Source: Rhodanobacter thiooxydans (GTDB lineage: Bacteria; Pseudomonadota; Gammaproteobacteria; Xanthomonadales; Rhodanobacteraceae). From it: a DNA stretch of 64,000 nucleotides. The DNA lies in the NCBI RefSeq assembly GCF_030291135.1, contig NZ_CP127409.1, positions 2,108,001 through 2,172,000 of the forward strand. Reading direction: 5' to 3'. The notes under the pieces are model-generated. The model made no database searches. It was not told where the DNA came from and saw only the letters and a list, made by a program, of their open reading frames with translations. The stretch's first letter is position 1; each line of letters opens with the position of its first letter. The position numbers were made by a program, and so were the translations under genes. Shown piece by piece: positions 49,454 through 58,636 of the stretch.

Positions 49454-52201
49454 ATGCACGCACCCATCCGGCCCTTGCTCGCCGTCCTGCTGGCGACAGG
49501 CACTTTCGGTGCATTTGCGGCGGCCGGAGCCGACAGTTCAAAGCCGTACGCGCGCGACCCGGCCCAGCCGGTCGACCCGGCGTATACGGCGCAGATCCTG
49601 AAATTCACCACCGACCCCTCGTTCAATTCGCCGCTGACCGACTACCTGCCCGCCTCCGCCAGCGTACCCACGCCAGACAAGGTGCTCGGCCACATCTCCG
49701 GCGCGCCGGACTACCTGCCGCACGTGGCCGACGTCCATCGCTACTTCCGCGCCCTGGCCGCGGCCAGCCCGCGGGTGAAGGTGTTCAGCATCGGCAAGAG
49801 CGAGGAAGGCCGCGAGATGATCGCGGTGGCGATCGCCGACGAAAGCCTGCTGGCCGGTCTCGACGCGAACAAGGCGCGCCTGGCGAAACTGGCCGACCCG
49901 CGCAGCATCGGCATGGACGACGCCGTCGCCGACCAGCTGGTGGCGCAATCCACGCCGGTCTACTACGTCACCGGCGCCATCCACTCCACCGAAACCGGTT
50001 CGCCCACCGCGCTGATGGAGCTGGCCTACCGCCTGGCGGTGGACGAGGCGCCGTACATCCGCAACATCCGCTCGCACGTGATCACCCTGATCACGCCGGT
50101 GGTCGAGGTCGACGGCCGCGACCGCATGGTCGACCTGTACAACTGGCACCTCGCGCACCCGGGCCAGAATTATCCGCGGCTGCTGTACTGGGGCCATTAC
50201 GTGGCGCACGACAACAACCGCGACGCGATGGCGATGACGCTGAACCTCACCCGCAACGTGGCGGACACCTTCGTCGGCTGGCACGCGCAGGTGCTGCATG
50301 ACCTGCACGAATCGGTGCCGTTCCTGTACGACAACACCGTGGGTGACGGCCCGTACAACGCGTGGATCGACCCGATCCTCACCGGCGAGTGGCAACAGCT
50401 GGGCTGGGACAACGTGCAGCAGATGACCCGGCTCGGCATGCCCGGCGTATTCGCCCACGGCGACTTCGACACCTGGAGCCCGGGCTACCTGATGTTCATC
50501 GCCGCCATGCACAACGGCATCAGTCGGCTCTACGAAACCTTCGGCAACGGCGGCGCCGACACCGTGCAGCGCATCCTCGAACCGTCCGAGTACGAACGCA
50601 CCTGGTACCGGCCCAATCCGCCGCTGCCTACCGTGTCGTGGTCGCAGCGCAACAACAACAACTACCAGCAGACCGGCCTGCTCACCGCGCTGAACTACTT
50701 CGCAGGCAACGGCCAGCAGTTCCTGAAGAATTTTTACCTCAAGGCCAAGCGCTCGATCGAGAAGCCGCAGCAGGCCGGCCCGGCCGCCTACGTGTTCCCG
50801 GCCGACGACAAGCGCACCGGTTCCCGCGCCCAGCTGCTGCGCATCCTGCAACTGCAGCACGCGGAGATCAGCCGCACCAGCGCGCCGGTCACGGTGACCC
50901 TGTCGAAACAGGGCGACGACAGCAAGAAAACCAGGACGCAAACCTTTCCCGCCGGCAGCTACGTGGTGCGCATGGACCAGCCGTATTCGCGCATCGTCGA
51001 CACCCTGCTCGACCGCCAGTACTGGTCGCCGAAGGACCCGCAGCAGCATCCCTACGACGACACCGGCTGGTCGATGGGTGACCTGTTCGACGTGCAGGTG
51101 GTGCGCGTCACCGACACCGCGATCCTCAAGGCGCCGATGCGCCTGCTTGACGGACCGGTTGACGTACCGCAAGGCCTGGCGGCGGTCGACATGCCACCGG
51201 CAAAACTGCCGCGCATCGCGCTGATGCACACCTGGCTGGGCACCCAGACCGAAGGCTGGTGGCGCATGGCGCTGGACAAGCTCGGGATGCCGTACGACTA
51301 CATCAGCACCCAGGACGTGGCCAAGGCCGGCAACCTGCGCGCGAAGTACGACGTGATCCTGTTCGGCCCGGTCGGCGACGCCAGCACGCAGCGCATCGTC
51401 GACGGCCTGCCGATGTGGGGCAAGCCGCTGCCGTGGAAAACCACCGCACTGACACCGAATCTCGGCCACATCGACTCGACGGACGACATCCGCCCCGGCC
51501 TCGGCGAGAGCGGCGTCGCCAACCTCAAGCGCTTCGTGCAGGCCGGCGGCCTGCTGATCACCGCCGAGGACACCGCGCAGTTCGCCATCGACGTGGGCCT
51601 GGCACCGGGCGTCTTCGTCACCAAAACCGACAAGCTGAAAGTCGTCGGCAGCGTGCTGCAGGCGAAGTTCGTCGATCGCGGCAGCCCGGTCGCCGCCGGC
51701 TATCGCAGCGACGACCTGGCGCTGTACAGCGCGGAAGGCCAGTCGTTCTCCGTGTCCAACCTGGTCACCGGCGACAAGGGACTGCCGAACGCGAAGGAGT
51801 TCCAGCGCCCGACCGGGCGCGGCGGCCCGCACGACACGGACACCCCCGAAGGCCGCGCCTCGATCGCCCCGGCCGCCCTGCCCGACGTCAAGCCGTGGCA
51901 AGCGCTGCCGCTGAACGCCGAGCAGATGCGCAACAACCCCTGGGTGATCCCCGCCGAGCAGCGCCCACGGGTGATCCTGCGCTACGCCGAGGCGAAGAAC
52001 CTCTTGATCTCCGGCCTGCTCGACGGCGGCGACGAGATGGCCGAGCGCGCCGCCGTGGTCGACGCCCGCTACGGCAAGGGCCACGTGCTGCTGTTCGCCA
52101 GCAACCCGATCTGGCGCGGCGAAACCATCGGCAGCTACCCGCTGGTGCTCAACGCCATCGTGAACTTCGACAGGCTGGACACGACACCGGCGAAACCCTG
52201 A
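49454..52201 (+). CDS. Secreted M14-family zinc carboxypeptidase
   Basis: 915 residues. Signal peptide to about residue 26, then an M14 catalytic domain: HxxE zinc ligands in AIHSTETGSP, substrate-binding Asn-Asn-Arg in DNNRDAM, and LHDLHES with a later His. The second half (about 560-915) is a class-I-glutamine-amidotransferase-like and beta-rich region found in large M14 proteins. It likely digests peptides or cell-wall fragments outside the cell. Confidence 0.88.
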   Translation: MHAPIRPLLAVLLATGTFGAFAAAGADSSKPYARDPAQPVDPAYTAQILKFTTDPSFNSPLTDYLPASASVPTPDKVLGHISGAPDYLPHVADVHRYFRALAAASPRVKVFSIGKSEEGREMIAVAIADESLLAGLDANKARLAKLADPRSIGMDDAVADQLVAQSTPVYYVTGAIHSTETGSPTALMELAYRLAVDEAPYIRNIRSHVITLITPVVEVDGRDRMVDLYNWHLAHPGQNYPRLLYWGHYVAHDNNRDAMAMTLNLTRNVADTFVGWHAQVLHDLHESVPFLYDNTVGDGPYNAWIDPILTGEWQQLGWDNVQQMTRLGMPGVFAHGDFDTWSPGYLMFIAAMHNGISRLYETFGNGGADTVQRILEPSEYERTWYRPNPPLPTVSWSQRNNNNYQQTGLLTALNYFAGNGQQFLKNFYLKAKRSIEKPQQAGPAAYVFPADDKRTGSRAQLLRILQLQHAEISRTSAPVTVTLSKQGDDSKKTRTQTFPAGSYVVRMDQPYSRIVDTLLDRQYWSPKDPQQHPYDDTGWSMGDLFDVQVVRVTDTAILKAPMRLLDGPVDVPQGLAAVDMPPAKLPRIALMHTWLGTQTEGWWRMALDKLGMPYDYISTQDVAKAGNLRAKYDVILFGPVGDASTQRIVDGLPMWGKPLPWKTTALTPNLGHIDSTDDIRPGLGESGVANLKRFVQAGGLLITAEDTAQFAIDVGLAPGVFVTKTDKLKVVGSVLQAKFVDRGSPVAAGYRSDDLALYSAEGQSFSVSNLVTGDKGLPNAKEFQRPTGRGGPHDTDTPEGRASIAPAALPDVKPWQALPLNAEQMRNNPWVIPAEQRPRVILRYAEAKNLLISGLLDGGDEMAERAAVVDARYGKGHVLLFASNPIWRGETIGSYPLVLNAIVNFDRLDTTPAKP

Positions 52202-52222
52202 GGCCGGTGTCGAACCTGTTGA

Positions 52223-53902
52223 TCATTTCGACGGCGGCGCAGCCGGCTTCATCATGGCATCGCGCGTGGCCTTGAACGGATTGCCGGCATACCACTGCGG
52301 CCACACGCCCGCCTGGCTGAGGTGTCGGCCCAGTTCGTACAGCGCCTGGGTATCTTCAAGGATGCCTTCCAGGTTCCAGTGCGGATCGAACACGTCGTTC
52401 GTGGTGTGGTAGCGGTGCGCCGTATAGTCGTCGGCCGCCTTCTGGCCGGCGGCCCTGCCGCCATCGCGCAGGTCGAGGCCCGAACTGGCCAGCATCGCCG
52501 GCACGCCGGCCCGGGCGAAGTTGAAATGGTCGGAGCGGAAGTAGAAGCCGTTCTCCGGCGTGGTCTCCGGCGAGATCACCCGACCCTGCTTATGCAACAC
52601 GCCGGCAAGCATGTCCTCCAGCTCGGACTGGCCCTTGCCGATCACCGTCATGTCGCGCGCCGGGCCGATGACCGGCAACGCGTCGACGGCGATGTCGGCC
52701 ACCGTGCGGTTCAATGGAAAGATCGGCTTCGCCGCGTAGTACTGCGAACCGAGCAGGCCCGATTCCTCCAGCGTCGGCATGAAGAACAGCACGCTGCGCT
52801 CGGGCGGCCGCGCCTGGTGCGCGAACGCATCGGCGATCTGCAGCAGCATGCTCAGGCCGGTGCCGTTGTCGATCGCGCCGGCATAGACCTGGTGGCCCTG
52901 GCGGGTCGGGTCGGTGCCCAGATGGTCCCAGTGCGCGGTGTAGATCACCACCTCGTCGGGCTTGCCGTGGCCTTCGACCATCGCTACCACGTTCTTCGAT
53001 TCGATATGACCGATCTTGTTGTGCAGGGTGATCGAGGCGGTCGCGTGCAAGGGGACCGGCTCGAAGCCCGGCTTCGCCGCGGACCGTTCGAGTTCAGCGA
53101 AATCGAGGCCTGCGGCGGCGAACAGCCGGACCGCCGCATCGCGTGTCAGCCAGCCAGCCACAGGCAACCGCGGCGATGGATCGACACTGCTCGGCAGGCT
53201 CAGCTGCGGCCCGACCGCGCCGTTCTGCAGCACGCTCCACGGATAACCGGCCGCGGCGTCGCTGGTGTGCACGATGAAGCAGGCGGCAGCGCCCTGCAGC
53301 GCCGCCTCCGCATACTTGTACGGCCAGCGGCCGTACCAGGTCATCGCGCGGCCGTTGAACAGCTTCGGGTCGCGGCTGGCAAAGCCGGGGTCGTTGACCA
53401 GCACGATCACCGTCTTGCCCTTCACGTCGACACCCCGGTAGTCGTTCCAGTGCCAGGCCGGCGCATCCGCGCCGTAGCCGAGGAACACCACCGGCGAATC
53501 CTTCAGCGCGATCTCGGCTTTCGCCTGCAGGGTCTGCACCACCATGTCGGTGCGATACGCCAGCTTCAGCGACTTGCCGCCCGCGGTGACGTCCAGGCTG
53601 ACATCGGTGTTCAGCAGCAAGGTGGAGTCGGCCGGCACGGTCTGGAACCACGAGCCGTGGTTGCCCGGCTGCAGGCCCATCCGCTTGAACTCGGCCACCA
53701 GGAAATCAGTGGTGCGCTGTGCGCCGATCGTGCCGGGCTTGCGCCCGCCGAACGCATCGGAGCTGAGCGTCTGGTCGAAGCGGGCGAAATCGGCGGCGTT
53801 GATCGACGGCGCTCGTGTCGTGTCCGGTTCAGTCGTCGCCGCCTGCAGCGGCAACGCGGCCAGGCCCAGCGCAACCATCAGGGTGAAATTCCTCACTCGC
53901 AT
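52223..53902 (-). CDS. Secreted M28-family aminopeptidase
   Basis: 559 residues from ATG 53902, with GGGAG 8 bp upstream. Signal peptide to about residue 21, PA-type insert (about 120-290), and the zinc peptidase core: TAHWDHLG, DNGTGLSML and LEESGLLGS hold the His, Asp and Glu-Glu set, with HRYHTTND at the end. An exported aminopeptidase. It converges on the M14 gene with 21 bp between, and is downstream of the borosin-like operon on the same strand. Confidence 0.9.
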   Translation of the reverse strand: MRVRNFTLMVALGLAALPLQAATTEPDTTRAPSINAADFARFDQTLSSDAFGGRKPGTIGAQRTTDFLVAEFKRMGLQPGNHGSWFQTVPADSTLLLNTDVSLDVTAGGKSLKLAYRTDMVVQTLQAKAEIALKDSPVVFLGYGADAPAWHWNDYRGVDVKGKTVIVLVNDPGFASRDPKLFNGRAMTWYGRWPYKYAEAALQGAAACFIVHTSDAAAGYPWSVLQNGAVGPQLSLPSSVDPSPRLPVAGWLTRDAAVRLFAAAGLDFAELERSAAKPGFEPVPLHATASITLHNKIGHIESKNVVAMVEGHGKPDEVVIYTAHWDHLGTDPTRQGHQVYAGAIDNGTGLSMLLQIADAFAHQARPPERSVLFFMPTLEESGLLGSQYYAAKPIFPLNRTVADIAVDALPVIGPARDMTVIGKGQSELEDMLAGVLHKQGRVISPETTPENGFYFRSDHFNFARAGVPAMLASSGLDLRDGGRAAGQKAADDYTAHRYHTTNDVFDPHWNLEGILEDTQALYELGRHLSQAGVWPQWYAGNPFKATRDAMMKPAAPPSK

Positions 53903-54103
53903 CAAAACGCTCCCGCCGATGAAATCGGCCACCTTTGTAGCGCGCCCCTGCACCGCTGTCCATGCGACAGGCCCCGCTGGTGATCGTCGGTGGCGGCAGC
54001 AAACGTGGGACGCAGCTGCCGCCCTGACGCCATGATGTTGCCGCCATCGCCGTGGCGGCAGCCCGGTGCGCCCGCACGGCATTCAACTGCACACGGCGGC
54101 GTC

Positions 54104-54250
54104 AAAAGGCTGATCCGGTTGCGCCCCTCGTCCTTGGCCTGGTGCCGGGCGCAGTCGGCATCGTTCCTCAGCTGCCGCAGCTCGTAACCGGAACTGGCCG
54201 CGGCTGCCACGCCGAAGCTGGCCGAGATCGGGATGCCGGGCGCATCCCCG
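54104..54250 (-). pseudogene. Relic of a GGDEF-domain C-terminus
   Basis: The minus strand reads GDAPGIPISASFGVA, then SSGYELRQLRNDAD and QAKDEGRNRISLL, which aligns with the end of the diguanylate cyclase encoded at 54337 (GDATEEICVSASFGVA, SGHDLRQLLVHADD, RAKREGRNRVSVS). The GGDEF motif and everything before it are gone, and no start is present. It is the main content of the 434 bp between 53903 and 54336; the rest shows nothing clear. Probably left from a duplication or a lost tandem cyclase. Confidence 0.75.
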
Positions 54251-54336
54251 AATGCAACGCAGAATCGATGCCCGGGATCAGGCCTTTACGGCCTTGACCC
54301 AACTGTCCGCGAAAACGGGGTAGAACCCGACTCGGC

Positions 54337-56148
54337 TTACTGCACGCCTTCGGCCGTCACGGCAACGACGCCCAGTTGCGTTTTCGACCGGCCGTCGCTG
54401 ACGCTGACCCGGTTGCGGCCCTCGCGTTTGGCCCGATACAACGCGTCGTCGGCGTGGACCAGCAGCTGGCGCAGGTCATGCCCGGAATGCTTGGTGCTCG
54501 CCACACCAAAGCTGGCCGAAACGCAGATTTCCTCGGTGGCATCGCCGCGGACCACCTCCACGATCGCCAACCGGATCCGTTCGGTTCGGGCAAGCACCTG
54601 TTCGAGCGTGCACTCCGGCAACACAATGCCGAACTCCTCGCCACCCAGGCGGCCGAAGATGTCGGTGGAACGCAGATGCGCCTGGCAGGCGGCCACGGCA
54701 CGCTTCAGCACGCGATCGCCCACCGCATGGCCGTAGGTGTCGTTGACGGCCTTGAAGTGGTCCAAATCGATCAGCACCAGGCAGGCCTCCCGCCCCGACT
54801 TCCGGCAGTACTGCAACTGCTGCTCGGCCTCATTGACGAAATGCTGGCGGTTGAAGATGTCCGTGAGCCCGTCGCGCCGCGCCTGCCGCATGAAACGCAG
54901 CTGCGAGCGCTTGACGCGATAGGCCCAGAAAGCGATGAACGCGAGCCCGCCGAGCAGCAGCACGATGTACAGCCGGCTGGTCTCGGCGGCTTTGCGGTCC
55001 AGAGCCTGCTGCAGTTGCAGGATCTCGTTCTGCTTGCTGAGGGTATCGATCTGCAGCTTCTTGGCAGCCAGCTGCTGCTGCACAGTCTGGTAGGCGAGCG
55101 CACGGGCATTCACCGCGTTCAGGTAGCCCTTGTTGGCCAGCATGTACTGTTCGTGATACGTGAGAGCTTTGTCCAGGTGTCCCTGCTGCTTTTCGATCAG
55201 GTACAAAACACGATAGGCGATGCTGAGCGACTCCGCGTACTCGTTGCGCTTGCTCTGCTCGACGACCTCAAGAGCAAACCGTTTCGCCTTCGCCAGCTGA
55301 CCGGTACTCATGTACGCCTCGGCCAGCAAGGCGTCGAATTCGGAAATCAGTATCTGATAGTTGCTGCGCGCGACCGCGGGGTAATTGGACTCCAGCACAC
55401 GAATGGCCTCATCGGCATGGCCACGCTGGAGCGCCAGGCTGGCTACGTAAAAGCTGATGCCGTTGCCATAGACGGGATCCTTCGCTTCCGTGCAGATTTC
55501 GACGCCCTTGCGGAACTGCTCATCGATGCCTTCCAGCCTGCCGCTCTTGTAGAGCGCAGCCAGCTTGGCGTGCTCGGCCTTGCAGCTGTAGGGGCCGGGG
55601 CTTTCTTTGAATACCTGATCGGCATACTCGAAAGCCAAGTCGTATTGCCCGGCCTCTTCATAGAGGTAAGCCGCAATGACGAGGGCCTGCCCGCGTGCGT
55701 CCGGATCGGTAATCTCTGGCAACTGGGCGAGGAGCTGACTCTCCAGCTGGAACGCCTCCTCGTAACGCGATCGCTCCGCCAAGGTATTGACCTTCAGCAC
55801 CTTGGCCCGGAACAGGACAACGGCGTTGCGGGACTTCTCCAGCAGCTCACCGATCATGGTGTCGGAAGTCGGGTAATCACCGCGATAGGCCGCGCGCCAC
55901 GCCTGGAGGTAATGCAGGTAATCAACCTGATCCGGCGCCAACGCGGCGCTGTCGCCATCCAGCCGATCGAGAATCTGCTGGAACTCCCCGGGATTGGAAA
56001 GCTTGATGCCGTCCGCGCGCTTGAGCAGCGCCGGAACCTCACTCGCAGCGACGGGTACGGCCGCCAGGGCCGTACCCGTCGCAAGCAGAAGTCCCAGCAG
56101 GACAAGTCCAGCGATCACCACTCCATGTCGGTTGCCGGATGTGCGCAT
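54337..56148 (-). CDS. Diguanylate cyclase with periplasmic TPR sensor region
   Basis: 603 residues. Signal peptide or first helix (about 10-30), periplasmic TPR-like repeats (about 35-350), a coiled coil (about 355-400), a transmembrane helix (about 403-421), and a cytoplasmic GGDEF domain. The active motif is GGEEF (502-506) and the inhibitory I-site RSTD lies five residues before it, so c-di-GMP synthesis with feedback is expected. The gene starts 17 bp after the second candidate borosin precursor and is read in the same direction. A TTG at 56160 is an alternative start. Confidence 0.9.
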   Translation of the reverse strand: MRTSGNRHGVVIAGLVLLGLLLATGTALAAVPVAASEVPALLKRADGIKLSNPGEFQQILDRLDGDSAALAPDQVDYLHYLQAWRAAYRGDYPTSDTMIGELLEKSRNAVVLFRAKVLKVNTLAERSRYEEAFQLESQLLAQLPEITDPDARGQALVIAAYLYEEAGQYDLAFEYADQVFKESPGPYSCKAEHAKLAALYKSGRLEGIDEQFRKGVEICTEAKDPVYGNGISFYVASLALQRGHADEAIRVLESNYPAVARSNYQILISEFDALLAEAYMSTGQLAKAKRFALEVVEQSKRNEYAESLSIAYRVLYLIEKQQGHLDKALTYHEQYMLANKGYLNAVNARALAYQTVQQQLAAKKLQIDTLSKQNEILQLQQALDRKAAETSRLYIVLLLGGLAFIAFWAYRVKRSQLRFMRQARRDGLTDIFNRQHFVNEAEQQLQYCRKSGREACLVLIDLDHFKAVNDTYGHAVGDRVLKRAVAACQAHLRSTDIFGRLGGEEFGIVLPECTLEQVLARTERIRLAIVEVVRGDATEEICVSASFGVASTKHSGHDLRQLLVHADDALYRAKREGRNRVSVSDGRSKTQLGVVAVTAEGVQ

Positions 56149-56165
56149 TGCCCTGACCAAACGAC

Positions 56166-56441
56166 TCAGCGACTCCGGAGCTCAGGAGCCTCTTCCTCGC
56201 CATCGCGCGAGGGCGCTTCTTCGGCACCATCCTCCTGTTCCTCGCTGGGAGCCAGGAATCCGACAGCCTGAGCCATGCCCAGCAAAGCCCCCAGTCGTGC
56301 CTGATTCCCTGTACGAATGGCTTCCTGGATCGGAGGATCGAAACCCGCCGAAGTCAGTGCAAGCTCGAACTCATGCCCTGTTCCGCGGCCCAGCCGCGCA
56401 TCCTGACCGACCTGATCAAGAAATCCGACGACATCTGACAT
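56166..56441 (-). CDS. Candidate borosin precursor peptide 2
   Basis: 91 residues. The N-terminal half (1-55) is helical, with VGFLDQVGQDARL, close to the borosin-binding domain of split precursors such as SonA, which carry a GQDA motif at the same place. A short hydrophobic stretch follows (AVGFLAPS, residues 59-66), where the methylated core lies in SonA, then an acidic tail rich in Glu. GGGGAG precedes the ATG. It is a paralogue of the gene at 56537. The core boundary is inferred. Confidence 0.72.
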   Translation of the reverse strand: MSDVVGFLDQVGQDARLGRGTGHEFELALTSAGFDPPIQEAIRTGNQARLGALLGMAQAVGFLAPSEEQEDGAEEAPSRDGEEEAPELRSR

Positions 56442-56536
56442 GTGCAGCTCCCCCTAGACTTGGTGTTGGCTAGAAACAGCACACCCGGGAGAGTCGAGAT
56501 TCTTCATGCGCAGTGCGCCGCCGAATCCTTCCCTTC

Positions 56537-56797
56537 TCAGGCACGCCGTTGGTGGTAATACTCCTCGTCCCTACCCGAGTCCCGGTCAGACTGGACCATG
56601 GCAGGCACCAGCATGCAACACACGTTCTTCGCACCCGCCAATGCGGCCAGCCGAGCCTGATCCTTCGCCAGCACGGCATCGCGCACCTCGGGGTCGACCT
56701 GGATATCGGCAAGCATGCGCTGCAGCTCCCCGGCGGGGGCATAGCGCAAGCTGGCGTTCTGACCGACGTTCTCAAGAAAATCAACGATATTCGACAT
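56537..56797 (-). CDS. Candidate borosin precursor peptide 1
   Basis: 86 residues. Begins MSNIVDFLENVGQNASLRYA, the same plan as precursor 2 and SonA: a helical recognition domain to about residue 55, then the candidate core NVCCMLVPAMV (58-68) and a polar tail ending YYHQRRA. The double Cys within the core is notable and could permit extra modification. GGGAGA lies 8 bp before the start. It sits 142 bp downstream of the methyltransferase gene and 95 bp upstream of precursor 2. Confidence 0.75.
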   Translation of the reverse strand: MSNIVDFLENVGQNASLRYAPAGELQRMLADIQVDPEVRDAVLAKDQARLAALAGAKNVCCMLVPAMVQSDRDSGRDEEYYHQRRA

Positions 56798-56939
56798 GGC
56801 ATATCTCCCGGATAGTCAATGGATTGGAATGGCGCGGACTGGCCTGATTCGCGGGGGTGGAATAGTTTGCCCCGCAGCGAGGCATCAAACCGCGCCGATT
56901 CATCCTAGGGACGACGCCAACGGCAACTTGCCTACCTGT

Positions 56940-57761
56940 TCACAAAACGCCGGCATCCCGCTTGATTTCCGCCTTGTCCAGCGCGTCCAGCCGCGCGCGC
57001 ATCGCCAGGTCGGGCTGCAGCGGACCGGTCGGCGGCAACACCACGGTGTCTTCCATGCCGACCTCGGCCTGCGGCAGGTCGGCCAGCCGGATCCGGCGGA
57101 TCCGCGGCTGCTGGATCGGCAAGGTGGCGCCGCGGTAGATGGTGATCTCGTGGTCGGCCGGGTAGTCGCGCGCCAGCACCTCGACCAGCAGTTCGCGGTA
57201 GGCCGACCCGGTCGAGAAACGCGCCAGCGACTGGTCGCCGACCAGGCCCACCTGCCACAGCACCAGGTAGGCAGTCGGGTCGATCCTGCGCTTGTAGAAC
57301 AGCAGCTGGCTGGCCTCGAAGTGCTGGCAGCCGTAACGGCCCGGGTCGATGCCGAGGTCGGCGTACAGGCAGTCCTCGGCCGAGATGCCCGGTTCCATGT
57401 GCGCCTCGTAGCCTTCGCTGCGGGCGACCTCGATCGACTTGTGCGGCGCCCAGGCGAACACGCCGGGGTGGCCGTAGAACACGCCGCACACCCGCTTGCC
57501 CGCGCGCACCTCGGTGAGGATGGCCTCGACCATCTCGCGGTAGGTCTGCATGCGCGACTTGCCTTCGCGGTAGTACGGCTGCAGGCTGCGCACGTCCTGG
57601 TGCATCTTGTGCAGCCACATCTCGACGATGCCGTCGGAGAGCCCGGCGAACACCACGTCGGCCTGCTCTATGTAGCTGCGCGCCAGCGGGCCGAGGTGCG
57701 AGCCCAGGGTCATGCCCAGGCCCACGCAGACCAGGCTGCCGGGTGAAGGTGCTGCATCCAT
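56940..57761 (-). CDS. Borosin-type peptide alpha-N-methyltransferase (SonM-like, tetrapyrrole-methylase fold)
   Basis: 273 residues. Signatures shared with SonM/OphMA: GSLVCVGLGMTLG (8-20), RSYIEQADVVFAGL (28-41), YGHPGVFAWAPH (96-107), MEPGISAEDCLYADLGIDPG (122-141) and QHFEASQ (146-152). By alignment the active Tyr-Arg-Tyr-Tyr set maps to Tyr64, Arg70, Tyr74 and Tyr96. These enzymes methylate backbone amides of a partner peptide with SAM. Cobalamin or siroheme enzymes share the fold, but no such pathway is nearby and two SonA-like peptides follow directly. The core is not fused to the enzyme, so this is a split system. Confidence 0.87.
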   Translation of the reverse strand: MDAAPSPGSLVCVGLGMTLGSHLGPLARSYIEQADVVFAGLSDGIVEMWLHKMHQDVRSLQPYYREGKSRMQTYREMVEAILTEVRAGKRVCGVFYGHPGVFAWAPHKSIEVARSEGYEAHMEPGISAEDCLYADLGIDPGRYGCQHFEASQLLFYKRRIDPTAYLVLWQVGLVGDQSLARFSTGSAYRELLVEVLARDYPADHEITIYRGATLPIQQPRIRRIRLADLPQAEVGMEDTVVLPPTGPLQPDLAMRARLDALDKAEIKRDAGVL

Positions 57762-57822
57762 GGTGGGTCGCTCATCTTGATGGAAGCGGCATTATTCACC
57801 CGCCCCGGACGGCGGCGCCAGT

Positions 57823-58599
57823 TCACTGGTTCGGTGCCGGATCGGCCTTCGCCGGAAACGCATCCATCAGCGGCTTGATCAGGTCCAGCGGCAGCGGGAA
57901 CACGATGGTCGAGGACTTGCCGCTGTTGGACATGTCAGCCAGCGTCTGCAGGTAGCGCAGCTGCAGCGCCTGCGGTTGCTGCGACAGCATCGCGGCGGCG
58001 TCGCGCAATTTCTCGGCGGCCTGCAGCTCGCCCTCGGCATGGATCACCTTGGCGCGGCGTTCGCGCTCGGCTTCGGCCTGGCGGGCGATCGCGCGCACCA
58101 TGGTCTCGTTGAGGTCGACATCCTTGAGCTCCACGTTGGCGACCTTGATGCCCCACGGGTCGGTGGCCTCGTCCAGGATCGCCTGCAGGGTGTGGTTGAT
58201 CGAGTCGCGCTGCGACAGGATCTCGTCCAGCTCGTGCTGGCCCAGTACCGAGCGCAGCCGGGTCTGCGCCAGCTGGCTGGTCGCCTGCAGAAAGTTCTCC
58301 ACCTGCAGCACGGATTTGTCGGGCTCCACCACGCGGAAATAGACCACCGCGTTCACCCGCACCGAAACGTTGTCGCGCGAGATCACGTCCTGCGGCGGCA
58401 CGTCCATCACGGTCACCCGCAGGTCGACGCGGATCATGCGCTGCACGAACGGCACCAGCAGCACCAGTCCGGGCCCCTTGGTGCCGGTGTAGCGGCCCAG
58501 CGTCAGCACGACGCCGCGCTGGTACTCCGGCAGGATCTTCACCGCGGAGAACAGCAGCAGCGCGCCGAGAATTACCAGTACACCGACGAATCCGAACAT
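57823..58599 (-). CDS. Slipin (stomatin/SPFH-family membrane protein)
   Basis: 258 residues. An N-terminal hydrophobic hairpin (2-22), then the SPFH domain ([25 protein letters not shown]-like [30 protein letters not shown]) and a helical C-terminus. It forms membrane microdomain scaffolds. AGGAG lies 6 bp before ATG 58599; ATG 58605 is too close to it. Pairs with the NfeD gene upstream, a common arrangement. Confidence 0.92.
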   Translation of the reverse strand: MFGFVGVLVILGALLLFSAVKILPEYQRGVVLTLGRYTGTKGPGLVLLVPFVQRMIRVDLRVTVMDVPPQDVISRDNVSVRVNAVVYFRVVEPDKSVLQVENFLQATSQLAQTRLRSVLGQHELDEILSQRDSINHTLQAILDEATDPWGIKVANVELKDVDLNETMVRAIARQAEAERERRAKVIHAEGELQAAEKLRDAAAMLSQQPQALQLRYLQTLADMSNSGKSSTIVFPLPLDLIKPLMDAFPAKADPAPNQ

Positions 58600-58636
58600 G
58601 ATCATCTCCTGCCTTTCATGAAATGGCCGCACCGGC

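Noticed and set aside
56166-56797. Nif11-type leader peptides or toxin-antitoxin pair
   Set aside because: Nif11 leaders look similar in outline, but the GQ(D/N)A signature at residues 12-15 and the adjacent SonM-like enzyme fit borosin precursors better; no toxin or DNA-binding motif is seen.
56940-57761. Cobalamin or siroheme biosynthesis methylase
   Set aside because: Same fold, but the motif set matches borosin enzymes, no tetrapyrrole genes are nearby, and precursor-like peptides follow directly.
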